Shown piece after piece: positions 24,775 through 33,816 of a stretch of DNA of 64,000 nucleotides (position 1 is its first letter; each line of letters opens with the position of its first letter). The position numbers were made by a program, and so were the translations under genes. A model generated the notes under the pieces. That model was not told where the DNA came from, searched no databases, and saw only the letters and a list, made by a program, of their open reading frames with translations. Source of the stretch: Lachnospiraceae bacterium (GTDB lineage Bacteria > Bacillota > Clostridia > Lachnospirales > Lachnospiraceae); contig JAJQHZ010000084.1 in NCBI GenBank assembly GCA_021199475.1, forward strand, positions 1 to 64,000, read 5' to 3'.

Positions 24775-26676
24775 TTAACTGCGCAAAGAGTAGTTCCACT
24801 TGCTCAGGGAAAGATTTTTATTATAGTAGGGATCGCCGTCCTTCAGAATCCGGATCCAGCGGGTCCGCATATACTCAATCTCCGTCTGAAACCGCCGGGC
24901 CTTCGCGTCTGTGTCCTCGCTTCCGCGTGTCTTCGACTCATAATGATACAGCTCCGCATACGGGTCATAGACGACCAGATAGCCCGCTTCCCGCACCTTC
25001 AGGCAGAAATCCACATCATTAAACGCAATCGACAGCCGTTCTTCAAAGCCTCCCACCGCGTCATACGCTTCCCGCCTGATCATCATGCAGGCCGCCGTCA
25101 CGGCGCTCAGATCCTGCTGCAGAGATTCCCGGTGCATATACCCCGTATGGCCCCGCTTCAGTCCGACAAAAATGCTGCCCGCAATCCCGCCGATGCCGAT
25201 GATGATCCCGGCGTGCTGCACGGTGTCGTCCGGATAGTACAGACGCGCTCCCACAATCCCGGTGCCCGGCCGCTGGCAATGCCCCAAAAGCTCGGTCATC
25301 CAGTCCGGCGAAATCACTTCCATGTCATTATTCAGGCAGAGAATATAATCTCCTTTTGCATACTGAATGCCAAAATTATTGATTGCGGAATAATTAAACC
25401 CTCCGGAGCCGCCTGTCCGTGAACCATTTCGGTCTTTGCCGGTATGCTCCTGCCTGGAACCGGTGTGAGCGGACGCACTCCCGTTCCAATATACAACATG
25501 AATTCCATTTCGTCCATCTATTTCTTTATAATAATCGAAAATCTCCTGCGTTTCGCTGTTATTTTCTACGATAATGATCTCAAAATTTTTCCAGGTCGTC
25601 TTCTCAAAAATGGACGTCAGGCACGTCTTCAGCGTCTCTTTTTCATCCTTATTCGGAATCACCACTGACACCAGCGGCTCCCCCTGTACCCGGTATTTCA
25701 CGCGGTAGCAGCCAAAATCCTTCTTTCGGATGACCTCACCCGCCAACCCGCACCGGGCCAGATGCGCCTCCACAGCGCGAACGCCGGAATCATAGGCATA
25801 CTGCTTGCTGATCGGATTATCCGCCGTCGATTTCGCCGAGATCCGCCAGTGATACAGAATCCGCGGAATGTGGCAGATCCCATCCGCCACCTCCGTGCAG
25901 CGCAAGATGAAATCATGATCCTGCGCGCCCTCATATTGGTCGTCAAAGCCGCCGACCCTCTCATACAGAGAACGCGCAAACACCAGGAAATGGCAGATAT
26001 AATTGTTCGAGCGCAGCAGATCCGGCGAAAAATCCGGTTTCAGATTCGGCTGAAAATGACGGCTCAGATCAGACTCGACCTTATCCTCATCCGTGTACAA
26101 AAGCTCCGGGCGTTTCCCGTTCTCCTTTTCTGTCCGCGCAATCGCCGCCGCGATCTCATACAGTGCATCCGGCGCTAACAAGTCATCATGATCAAGAAGC
26201 CCGACATACGCTCCCGTCGCCATCTCCACCGCCGCGTTCGTATTCCCCGAAATACCCAGATTCTCCGGCAGGTTCACCACACGAATCCGAGAATCCTCCG
26301 ACAGTGCGGCCAGCCGTTCCCCGAGTTTTTGATCCTCCGGACTCCCATTCGCCAGGCAGAGCTCCCAGTACGGATAGGTCTGCGCTCTCACCGAATCCAC
26401 CATCTGCTCCAGAAAATTCAGCGGCGTGTGGTACAGCGGCACCGCAATGCTGATCCGGACCGGGTCCTTCCATTTCCGTGCCCTCTGCCGCTCCAGCTCC
26501 TGCTCACTCGCGCGGTGCTTCTCATACCACGGCTCATATGGCACCTCATCCGGCTCAATCCGGTCACTCAGGCGGATAAAAAATTCCTTCACACCAAAAT
26601 GCTTCAGGTACTTCAGCCCCTTGCTGATATTATAGAAATTCAGTTTTTTTATAAGACGAATCACACTGTTTGCCAA
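24775..26676 (-). CDS. Large glycosyltransferase with two GT2 domains
   Basis: 633 residues, starting at a TTG with GGTGAG close upstream. The first GT2 domain begins at VRISIAVPLYHTPLNFLEQMVDSV and has GLLDHDDLLAPDALY and GAQDHDFILRCTE. The second begins at PLVSVVIPNKDEKETLKTCLTSIF and has YILCLNNDMEVISPDW and SIAFNDVDFCLKVREAGY. Both metal-binding motifs are present, so it may add two sugars in turn. About 25 residues (AHTGSRQEHTGKDRNGSRTGGS) are inserted before FNYSAINNFG, a place where relatives have none. It is clearly related to the second half of the protein at 29130. Confidence 0.9.
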   Translation of the reverse strand: MANSVIRLIKKLNFYNISKGLKYLKHFGVKEFFIRLSDRIEPDEVPYEPWYEKHRASEQELERQRARKWKDPVRISIAVPLYHTPLNFLEQMVDSVRAQTYPYWELCLANGSPEDQKLGERLAALSEDSRIRVVNLPENLGISGNTNAAVEMATGAYVGLLDHDDLLAPDALYEIAAAIARTEKENGKRPELLYTDEDKVESDLSRHFQPNLKPDFSPDLLRSNNYICHFLVFARSLYERVGGFDDQYEGAQDHDFILRCTEVADGICHIPRILYHWRISAKSTADNPISKQYAYDSGVRAVEAHLARCGLAGEVIRKKDFGCYRVKYRVQGEPLVSVVIPNKDEKETLKTCLTSIFEKTTWKNFEIIIVENNSETQEIFDYYKEIDGRNGIHVVYWNGSASAHTGSRQEHTGKDRNGSRTGGSGGFNYSAINNFGIQYAKGDYILCLNNDMEVISPDWMTELLGHCQRPGTGIVGARLYYPDDTVQHAGIIIGIGGIAGSIFVGLKRGHTGYMHRESLQQDLSAVTAACMMIRREAYDAVGGFEERLSIAFNDVDFCLKVREAGYLVVYDPYAELYHYESKTRGSEDTDAKARRFQTEIEYMRTRWIRILKDGDPYYNKNLSLSKWNYSLRS

Positions 26677-26755
26677 ATTCTCACCGCCGTCTGATCACTT
26701 TTTTTACCATCCAACTGCACAGCAGTCCGACAGCGCAGACCGTATTTTATCACAT

Positions 26756-26829
26756 GTCTGTACTCGCAAAGCGAGTATAGACGAAGGCCGCGCCTTGCGC
26801 GAAGCGCAACTTTAATTGCGCGGCTTTCA
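26756..26829 (+). repeat. Structured intergenic repeat, type A (copy A1)
   Basis: Stem 1 GTCTGTACTCG / CGAGTATAGAC, linker GAAGG, outer stem GCCGCGC / GCGCGGC enclosing inner hairpin TTGCGC-GAA-GCGCAA and an 8-9 nt spacer, then TTTCAT. It stands in the 297-nt gap between the GT2 gene and the membrane protein gene. Compared with A2-A4, stem 1 has a C-G pair changed to T-A on both sides. Confidence 0.85.
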
Positions 26830-26973
26830 TATTATCATATTTCCTAATGACTGTAAACCGAAAAACACCCCATTATCCGGGCCGCCTGCCTGCGGATGTC
26901 TGAGACTGTGCGCCGCCTGACACAGATGCGCCATGCAGACGTATCTGCCGAAGACCTTGTGCGATCGCGCGGT

Positions 26974-27864
26974 TTACGTCTCATCCCTCCGGTAAATGTC
27001 AAAGACACCAATCTCCGCCGCCAGAGAATATCCCGCGGCTTCATAATAATCCCCCATTCCGGCATCGCATTGCATAATGATATAATTGGCCCCGCGCTTA
27101 TTCATCGCCTTCTGAAAAGCGGAACTATCTACTTCGACCTCGTAGCGGGACACCAGCGCCAGCACATGCAGCCATTCCCTCGACTCGACCGTCTGGCTGA
27201 TGACCGTTTCATCCGAGATATCCGGACTATAGGTAAGCAGATCTGACCTGCGAAGAACGCTTTCAATCGAAGGGTCGTACTCGCGCAGCTCCAGAAGCGC
27301 TGTGTCTGAATAAAGCACCACCTTCGCAAGTCCCGTTTCTTCGGAATCCTCTTCCAGGAAGGAGGAAATCGCGATCAGTGTATTATCCACCTTATAAATA
27401 TTCTGCAGAAGATGCATATTAGAAAGGACCGGCGTACCTGCCGCAGCAACAAATACGACAATCAGAACCGCCGCGCCGCATCGTCGGAACCGGTTCAGCC
27501 TTCTCTGGTGCGTCGTGGGCGCGGGCGGATCGGACAGGTAGCTTTTGCGCGGCGCTATGGTACAGATTGACGTAAACGCAAACGCCAGCACCAGATTGAC
27601 CGGAAGAAGCCAGAAAATACGCCGGATGCGGCTGGTCAGGCCAATCATCTCCCCGATCGGAACAATCAGAAACGGGTTGAAGATCGTCACAGCCATAAAC
27701 GCAAGCGGATAGACAAACGCAGCGTTCAGAAATTTCCGTCCAATGACAAAAAAGAACAGAATGCAGGCGACATACGCAAGGACGAACCATTCAATGCCGC
27801 CGATCGCCGTTCGAAACGAATCAAACAGGAACTGAATATTTGAAAGCTGAAAAAAACGTTCCAT
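26974..27864 (-). CDS. Membrane protein of the polysaccharide locus, unknown function
   Basis: 296 residues from the ATG at 27864, six nt after AAAGGTG; the track starts at GTG inside this site. Three N-terminal helices and a further helix (AAVLIVVFVAAAGTPVL) precede an extracytoplasmic-looking C-terminal half of about 150 residues with YSDTALLELREYDPSIESVLRR and NKRGANYIIMQCDAG. The tail resembles the soluble end of bacterial membrane glycosyltransferase-like proteins, but no catalytic motif can be named. It follows the gene at 27969 by about 100 nt. The two may be halves of one functional unit, or even of an ancestral single gene, since the upstream protein lacks a soluble domain. Confidence 0.75.
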   Translation of the reverse strand: MERFFQLSNIQFLFDSFRTAIGGIEWFVLAYVACILFFFVIGRKFLNAAFVYPLAFMAVTIFNPFLIVPIGEMIGLTSRIRRIFWLLPVNLVLAFAFTSICTIAPRKSYLSDPPAPTTHQRRLNRFRRCGAAVLIVVFVAAAGTPVLSNMHLLQNIYKVDNTLIAISSFLEEDSEETGLAKVVLYSDTALLELREYDPSIESVLRRSDLLTYSPDISDETVISQTVESREWLHVLALVSRYEVEVDSSAFQKAMNKRGANYIIMQCDAGMGDYYEAAGYSLAAEIGVFDIYRRDET

Positions 27865-27968
27865 ATCTGTCACCTTTCATTTTCTACCCCATCCCGTTTT
27901 CAGAAACAAAAGAAACCCTGAAATACGAAAACGCGACCAGATCTCTTTTGAAAAACGAGGTATGTCGT

Positions 27969-29039
27969 TTACTGTATATAAATAAAAATTTTATGCTTCG
28001 TCAGCAGATACGCCGCCGCCATCACCACGCAGGGAATCAGAAGCACCAGAAACCGGAGGAAAATCGATACTTTTCGTTCTTTCAGTGCCAGCGGCAGATA
28101 AAACGCAGAGATTTCGAAGGGAATCATGTAAATAGCGGACATATTCAGCCCAAAGGAGCCAAGAATGACCAGAAACGAGCACGTCCACCAGGCAGCCGTC
28201 CGGTATTCCTCAATCGTTTTCAGGAAAAACAGAAGCAGGGACGGAAGGATCAGGACCGCCAGAATCGTTTTCCCCTCCGATGGCCGGATCAGCAGAAATT
28301 CCGCCGCCGTATACAGGTTAAAGCTGAAGAAATTCAGCAGAGTCAGAAATCCGGTCATAATAAGGCTCTTTGCCCGGTTCCCGTGAAACAGGGTCATCCC
28401 CAGCTCCCACGCGACCAGGTTGTACAGGATCACAACCACCGAAGCCATCACCGTCAGATTCTCCACCAGCGGGTGCAGGCCAAATATCTGGCACATGACG
28501 GCCGTGTGATTCTGGTAGGTTTCCAGCAGATACTCCGGATTCAGTCTGGTGAGAATCCTTCCGGTGTAGGGATCATACTGGCTGATGGTATTTGTGTAAA
28601 GAGAAGTGGACGCATCACCGATGTAATATGCCTGATCCCAGAGCGCGTAGCTCTCATCATTCAGATTTACCAGAAGCACCTGGACAAAGACCAATACCAG
28701 AAACAGGAACAGGATGTATTTCCCCCGCCCCCTAAAAAGCGCCGTAAAGTCAGAAAGCCTTTGCCTCCACGTTTTTCGGACCGTGAGCGCAAATACCAAA
28801 ACAAGTAAAAGCAGCATCCCCCGCCACAGCATCGAAAGGGTGGACAGCGCGCAAAGGGTCAGCTTCAGTGGAAGCGTGACCACGGTAAACAGGAAAAAAT
28901 AACAGAAAAATCCCACGACTACGGTAAGCGGAGCCGAACTGGAAATGGCAGGAACCCTTCGGGACACGATCGTTCCTGTCATATAATAAATTCCAAGATA
29001 GAGTACAATCAATCCCGCAATCTGCATGTAAACAAGCAT
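27969..29039 (-). CDS. Polytopic membrane protein (DUF6077-like), polysaccharide locus
   Basis: 356 residues with about ten predicted membrane helices. A loop of some 70 residues after helix 5 contains NDESYALWDQAYYIGDASTSLYTNTISQYDPYTGRIL. Such DxDxx loops after early helices are seen in GT-C type membrane glycosyltransferases and in DUF6077 proteins of Lachnospiraceae polysaccharide loci, from which the tentative family name comes by memory. AGAGG lies 6 nt before the ATG. It precedes the membrane protein at 26974. A GT-C role or a polymerase (Wzy-like) role is possible but unproven. Confidence 0.7.
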   Translation of the reverse strand: MLVYMQIAGLIVLYLGIYYMTGTIVSRRVPAISSSAPLTVVVGFFCYFFLFTVVTLPLKLTLCALSTLSMLWRGMLLLLVLVFALTVRKTWRQRLSDFTALFRGRGKYILFLFLVLVFVQVLLVNLNDESYALWDQAYYIGDASTSLYTNTISQYDPYTGRILTRLNPEYLLETYQNHTAVMCQIFGLHPLVENLTVMASVVVILYNLVAWELGMTLFHGNRAKSLIMTGFLTLLNFFSFNLYTAAEFLLIRPSEGKTILAVLILPSLLLFFLKTIEEYRTAAWWTCSFLVILGSFGLNMSAIYMIPFEISAFYLPLALKERKVSIFLRFLVLLIPCVVMAAAYLLTKHKIFIYIQ

Positions 29040-29129
29040 ATGCCACCTCTCCCTTAAAAACGGAACTGTTCCGAGCCGCTCGCTGTATCCCGTCGGCGTC
29101 TCAAATACCCGCGGTTGACAGAGCCATCC

Positions 29130-31616
29130 TTACATCCGAATGGAAAAATCCGCTTTATCCAGCGCCAGGTTCGGGTTGTAATAGGGATCGCCCGCCTCTA
29201 CCTGGTCGCCCCAGCGCTTCAGGAACAGCCTGGTCTCCTGATTGAACCTCTCAATTTTTTCCTGTGTATTTTCCAGCCCCCGCGATTTTGACTCAAAATG
29301 ATAGAGCTGAGCCTGAGGCGTATACACAATCAGCTTTCCCAGCTGGCGCACCTTCATACAAAAGTCAATGTCATTAAAGGCAACGCAAAGCTCTTCCGAC
29401 ATTCCGCCGGCCTCCCGGTAAACCGAAGCCTTTACCATCATGCAGGCGGCCGTAACCGCGCTGTAATTCTGCGCACAGATAATCCGTGAAAAATAACCAT
29501 TGTCGCCGCGTTTTTCTCCGATAAATGCATGTCCGGCGATGCCGCCGTAGCCAAGCACAACTCCCGCGTGCTGAATCGTCTCATCCTCATAAAACAACAG
29601 CGCGCCGACCGCTCCGACCTCCTCGCGCTGGCAGTACCCCAGCATCTGGCGCAGGCAGTCCGGATTGATGATTTCCGTGTCATTGTTGAGCAAAAGATAA
29701 TAGTCTCCTTTGGCGTAGGTGACACCAAAATTATTAATCGCGGAAAAGTTAAAACCGGATCCGCCCTCCGTTTTATAATGCACAACCCGAAGATTGGGAA
29801 TATCCCGCTCCAGCTCGCGGTAGGCTTCAAACGTTTCCGGCTCTGTGCTGTTATTCTCTATAATAATATATTCATAATTTCGATAATCCGACTTTTCTTC
29901 AATTGAGCGGATGCAGTTTCGCAGATCCACAATATGATCCTTGTTTGGAATCAGAATTGAAATCAGAGGAAGGCTGCCGTCCTCCTTCCTGCATATCGCA
30001 AATTCGGTATGATAAAGTCCGGGGTATTCCCCCTCCGTCACCTTCGCTTTCAGGCCAAGCCGTTCATAATGCGCTGCAATGGCACGGCGTCCGGCCTCAA
30101 ACGCATACCGCTTGCTTTCCGGATTTTCCGCCGTCGAAGCCTTATGCGCGCGCCAGTGATAGAGGATTCTGGGAATATGAGCGATCCGGGACGCATCCGT
30201 GTGCTCCGTGCATCGCAGAACATAGTCGTAATCCTGAGCCCCTTCATACGCCGGATCCAGAAATCCGGTCCGCTCCCGCAGCTTTCGTTTGATCAAAACC
30301 AGATGGCAAAAATAATTCATGCTGCACAGCAGATCCGGACTATAATCCGGCTTAAAATGCGGCTCGAAATAGTGTTTTCCTCCCTCATCGACCTTGTCCT
30401 CATCGGAATAGATCAGCTCCGCATCCGGCCGCTCATTCAGCACCTTCACGCAGGACCAAAGGGCATCCGGAGAAAAGAGATCATCATGGTCGCCAAAAAC
30501 GATATACTCACCCGTCGCCGCCTGTAAGGCAGCATTTGTATTTTCCGCAATACGAAGCGGATTGCCGTCATTGAAAAGCACATGAATGCGGGAATCCTGT
30601 GCCTCGTATTTTTTTAAGAGATCTGTCAGCGCATGATTGCCGCTCCCGTCAGAAAGCACCAGCTCCCAGTCCGGATAGGTCTGCTTTCGCACAGAGGCAA
30701 TCATTTCCCGCAAAAATTTTTCCGGTGTTCGATACAGCGGTACAACGATGCTGATCTTCGGTTCCCACGCAAAATGCGTGCTGCGCTGCGCTGTCAGCTC
30801 CTGCCGCTTCACCCCATATTTTCTGCGCCACCGCTCGTAGCCAATGCTTTCATTGCCCGTGAGAGCATCCGCAGCACGCTTAACAAACTGCCGCCATCCC
30901 TTGCGTTTCAGATAGCGCCAGCTTTTCCGGCAGATGTTTATCAGCCCCTCCCGACCGGAGAGCAGTTTCGGGCAGTTGACCGTATAGCGCGTCCTCTTCC
31001 CATCCCCAGTTAAAACCAGACGCAGGATGGTTTCCTCCGGTTTGCGAAACACAAGCTCAAATCCATGGGTTTCGTCCAGGCTCGCTTCCGGAAATTCCCC
31101 GAGAATATCAATGCGCTTCCCCGGCGTATGAGTGAAGGGAATCTCCTTCCCCTTTTTGTCCAGCAGCGCGATCTTCGCGTGATCACATCCCATGTACCAG
31201 CCGCGCAGCTGATACCTGCCATCGGGTAATTCACGCAGGGTTTCCATCCAGGATTCCAGATGCCCGGACAGCTGACGGATCCGGCGTGCGCCAAGGCAGA
31301 GAATCTGTCGATTCTCATTCCCTCCCGTCAGATGCCAGATGCGCAGTGCCTTCCCATGCAGATCTGCCTCCGTACTCCCGGGCAATGGAATCACCAGAAA
31401 ATATTCTGCACTGACATTGGTCTTATAGCGCAGATATTTCTTTGTCACTTCCGGCCCGCGCTGAACGATCACCTCAAGCGGCAGCTGTTTCCCTCCCAGG
31501 CGGGCCTCGAACTGCTCCTCGCCCCGTTCATCGCCCTCAAACCAGCCCTGAATCACCAGAGTATTTGGTATTTTCGTATGAAACCGCACCCGTTCCCGGT
31601 TGAATTTTGCATCCAT
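29130..31616 (-). CDS. Large glycosyltransferase: N-terminal accessory region plus two GT2 domains
   Basis: 828 residues from the ATG overlapping the stop of the upstream gene; the track's longer start is inside that gene. Residues 1-270 form a beta-rich region without GT motifs (FHTKIPNTLVIQGWFEGDERG, YQLRGWYMGCDHAKIALLDKKG). The first GT2 domain starts at PKISIVVPLYRTPEKFLREMIASV with FGDHDDLFSPDALW. The second starts at PLISILIPNKDHIVDLRNCIRSI with YLLLNNDTEIINPD and VAFNDIDFCMKVRQLG. The C-terminal halves of this and the 24775 protein share many blocks (SAINNFG..YAKGDY), so they arose by duplication. It probably adds two backbone sugars. Confidence 0.9.
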   Translation of the reverse strand: MDAKFNRERVRFHTKIPNTLVIQGWFEGDERGEEQFEARLGGKQLPLEVIVQRGPEVTKKYLRYKTNVSAEYFLVIPLPGSTEADLHGKALRIWHLTGGNENRQILCLGARRIRQLSGHLESWMETLRELPDGRYQLRGWYMGCDHAKIALLDKKGKEIPFTHTPGKRIDILGEFPEASLDETHGFELVFRKPEETILRLVLTGDGKRTRYTVNCPKLLSGREGLINICRKSWRYLKRKGWRQFVKRAADALTGNESIGYERWRRKYGVKRQELTAQRSTHFAWEPKISIVVPLYRTPEKFLREMIASVRKQTYPDWELVLSDGSGNHALTDLLKKYEAQDSRIHVLFNDGNPLRIAENTNAALQAATGEYIVFGDHDDLFSPDALWSCVKVLNERPDAELIYSDEDKVDEGGKHYFEPHFKPDYSPDLLCSMNYFCHLVLIKRKLRERTGFLDPAYEGAQDYDYVLRCTEHTDASRIAHIPRILYHWRAHKASTAENPESKRYAFEAGRRAIAAHYERLGLKAKVTEGEYPGLYHTEFAICRKEDGSLPLISILIPNKDHIVDLRNCIRSIEEKSDYRNYEYIIIENNSTEPETFEAYRELERDIPNLRVVHYKTEGGSGFNFSAINNFGVTYAKGDYYLLLNNDTEIINPDCLRQMLGYCQREEVGAVGALLFYEDETIQHAGVVLGYGGIAGHAFIGEKRGDNGYFSRIICAQNYSAVTAACMMVKASVYREAGGMSEELCVAFNDIDFCMKVRQLGKLIVYTPQAQLYHFESKSRGLENTQEKIERFNQETRLFLKRWGDQVEAGDPYYNPNLALDKADFSIRM

Positions 31617-32848
31617 TAATTTTTGCTTCCCTTTGTGATCTGTTTCAGTTTTCGATATCCGCGCCGCAGGAGCATTCCCAGCATCCACCGAAAACTTTTA
31701 TACCGATTCAACAGCAGCTCCCGGTTCAGCCCCGTCATGGGCTCCGCAAGAAACCGCAGCGTCACCGGATCACAGGAAACCGGCCGAAAGAAAATCTGCG
31801 GATCCGCGCTGTCAAAAATTATACTTTGATCCTCAGCAGGCAGACCATTCGAAGTCCACTTCAAATGCGTTCCATCCTGCGTCAGCTCCAATATCCGAAC
31901 CACACTGGCCCCGCTACACGGATCTACGCGAACCACTTTCGTGCCCTCCGGCACCCTGATTTCCAGCGCCACCGGACCCTCATGTGACACACTGCGCCGG
32001 TCACACTCCAGAGAGCTGTATCCCTGTCCGCCGTCAAAATAAATCTCTACTGTACGGTTTCGCTTTTTCTCGCTCTCCCGTTTTGATACTTCAGACAGCT
32101 CAATGACTCCGTCCGAAATGCTGTCATACAGCTTCCACATCGGAATGTGATCTCCAAGTATATATTGCTGGAAGCTTTTTTCCATTTTGTCATATTCTTT
32201 GCGTTCCTTCCCACTGATGCCGAACCGCTCAAACAAATCCATGTCCTTGAGCACGTCACGCCGGGTCGTTCCGTAAATGTAATAATTCAGGCAGCGGTAT
32301 TGAATAAATTTCACAGGTACCGGAAACGCAAAGGTCCACTCATAATCGATCAGCTCCGGGCCTTCGTCTGTTTCGATCACGTTTGAAAATACCATGTCAA
32401 TATCGGATACCGCACGACAATACAGCCTCCCGGGCAGATCCACCTGTCCAAATACGGCCGTAAACTCCGGCGTTGCAGAAAAAACAGAATCACATCCGGG
32501 CGCGCCGCCATCGGCAAACAGTGCAAAATACGCCGCAATCTCCTGCACCAGCGCATCCGTATCCCCCTTTGCCAGCAGTCCGTCCAGCCGTTCCTCCAAT
32601 GTCTTGCCCTCGCGGTAGGGGAAACGCACCTCATCCTCGGACCGGGTACAGGGGTTCACGCGAAGCGGCGTCTTCCTCAGGTCTTCCGTCAGCAAAACAG
32701 ACTTATCGTATATGTCCGCGATATGCTCCTTTGCCGCATCAAACGCCGGCCTTTTACTGATAACGCGCAGACCGCCCTCCTCGAGAATATCGGTGCGGAT
32801 TGAAAAACGCGGATCCCGCTCATTCGAATATTTCGTAAAAATAATCAT
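31616..32848 (-). CDS. Unrecognised protein of the polysaccharide locus
   Basis: 410 residues, no signal peptide or membrane helix. Segments such as SVLLTEDLRKTPLRVNPC, LIDYEWTFAFPVPVKFIQYR and a central SDIDMVFSNVIET resemble the kinase or phosphotransferase-like proteins found beside methyltransferases in Clostridia glycan clusters. EGPELIDYEWTF recalls the metal-binding DxE/W region of aminoglycoside-phosphotransferase folds, but the match is weak. It overlaps the methyltransferase stop by 4 nt (ATGA) and the next glycosyltransferase start overlaps its own stop, so all three are translated together. A role in modifying the glycan end, such as capping with a phosphate, is a guess from context. 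Confidence 0.7.
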   Translation of the reverse strand: MIIFTKYSNERDPRFSIRTDILEEGGLRVISKRPAFDAAKEHIADIYDKSVLLTEDLRKTPLRVNPCTRSEDEVRFPYREGKTLEERLDGLLAKGDTDALVQEIAAYFALFADGGAPGCDSVFSATPEFTAVFGQVDLPGRLYCRAVSDIDMVFSNVIETDEGPELIDYEWTFAFPVPVKFIQYRCLNYYIYGTTRRDVLKDMDLFERFGISGKERKEYDKMEKSFQQYILGDHIPMWKLYDSISDGVIELSEVSKRESEKKRNRTVEIYFDGGQGYSSLECDRRSVSHEGPVALEIRVPEGTKVVRVDPCSGASVVRILELTQDGTHLKWTSNGLPAEDQSIIFDSADPQIFFRPVSCDPVTLRFLAEPMTGLNRELLLNRYKSFRWMLGMLLRRGYRKLKQITKGSKN

Positions 32849-33816
32849 CGTTCACCGTCCCATCGCCGTCCGGAAGCAATCACCAAAAATGAATTCGAAA
32901 ACTGCGGGAATTGCCCGCAGTCAACCAGCGAATCAAAAACCAGCTCCTCACTGAAAATCCGCATCCGTTCCCGGTCAAAATTCTGCGTGTTCCGGTTCAG
33001 CTCCCCTTTGCGCGGCAAATAAGCGTCCGAATAAATCTTTTCCGGCAGCTTATAATCCGGGTAAGGATAATAAAATACCTGATTTTCAAACCCGGCTTCC
33101 CGAAGAACCGCCTCCAGCTCCGGCTTTGAAAACGTGCGCACATAATCCGTCGTGGGATAGCCTTCCAGTCCCTCAAAATAGAGGCCCGTATGATCCTCGG
33201 TTGCCCCTGCCCAGTATTTCAGCCCAAGCCGGTTTTCAATCGCAATCACAATCCGGCCTCCCGGCGCAAGATGACGGCGGATGCGCTCCAGATACTCCAC
33301 AAACGGCCGGTCAGACTGAATCGAAAACTGTGCATATTCAAACACCCCGATCAGAGTGACCAGATCAAATGTTTCGGTCAGATCCTCTTCTATATCCTGA
33401 AAGTTGCCCACCAGAATTCGAATATTAGCACAGCTCTGATGACGGTACGCATTAATCAGGCAGCGTCTGCGCGACAAATCGATGCAGGTCACCTGCGCCG
33501 CCTTTCGGGCAAGCGCCCCGGTGATCGCTCCCGGTCCGGAGCCGATCTCGAGCACGCGCTCCTCTCCGGTCATCGGCAGCCATTCAATAATGTTTTCTCT
33601 TATATGTGAAAAATGGTACAAAATGGGCCAGCTTTTGCGCTCCGCAATCACTGCATCCATCGGAGCATCCCCGTACTGCTTCGCCAGAGTCAGCATCTCC
33701 TCTTCAATACCGCCGTCGCTGTATTGATCTTCCCCCGGATAAAAGCGATAATCCAGGGTCACCCGGCCAATCCGTTCTTCTGCCGCACCATTCCATGCAT
33801 CTCCCATTCCGGTCAT
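32845..33816 (-). CDS. Class I SAM-dependent methyltransferase
   Basis: 323 residues. Motif I VLEIGSGPGAITGALARK, acidic end of strand 2 in VTCIDLSRRR, motif post-I and TFDLVTLIGVFEYAQ, then LAPGGRIVIAIENRLGLKYWAGA. It overlaps the Wzt-like gene by 4 nt upstream and the next gene by 4 nt downstream. Methyltransferases beside Wzt proteins often cap the growing end of the polysaccharide, which ends chain growth and is the signal for export. That role is inferred here. An alternative ATG at 33807 has better spacing to AGGAAGG. Confidence 0.9.
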   Translation of the reverse strand: MTGMGDAWNGAAEERIGRVTLDYRFYPGEDQYSDGGIEEEMLTLAKQYGDAPMDAVIAERKSWPILYHFSHIRENIIEWLPMTGEERVLEIGSGPGAITGALARKAAQVTCIDLSRRRCLINAYRHQSCANIRILVGNFQDIEEDLTETFDLVTLIGVFEYAQFSIQSDRPFVEYLERIRRHLAPGGRIVIAIENRLGLKYWAGATEDHTGLYFEGLEGYPTTDYVRTFSKPELEAVLREAGFENQVFYYPYPDYKLPEKIYSDAYLPRKGELNRNTQNFDRERMRIFSEELVFDSLVDCGQFPQFSNSFLVIASGRRWDGER

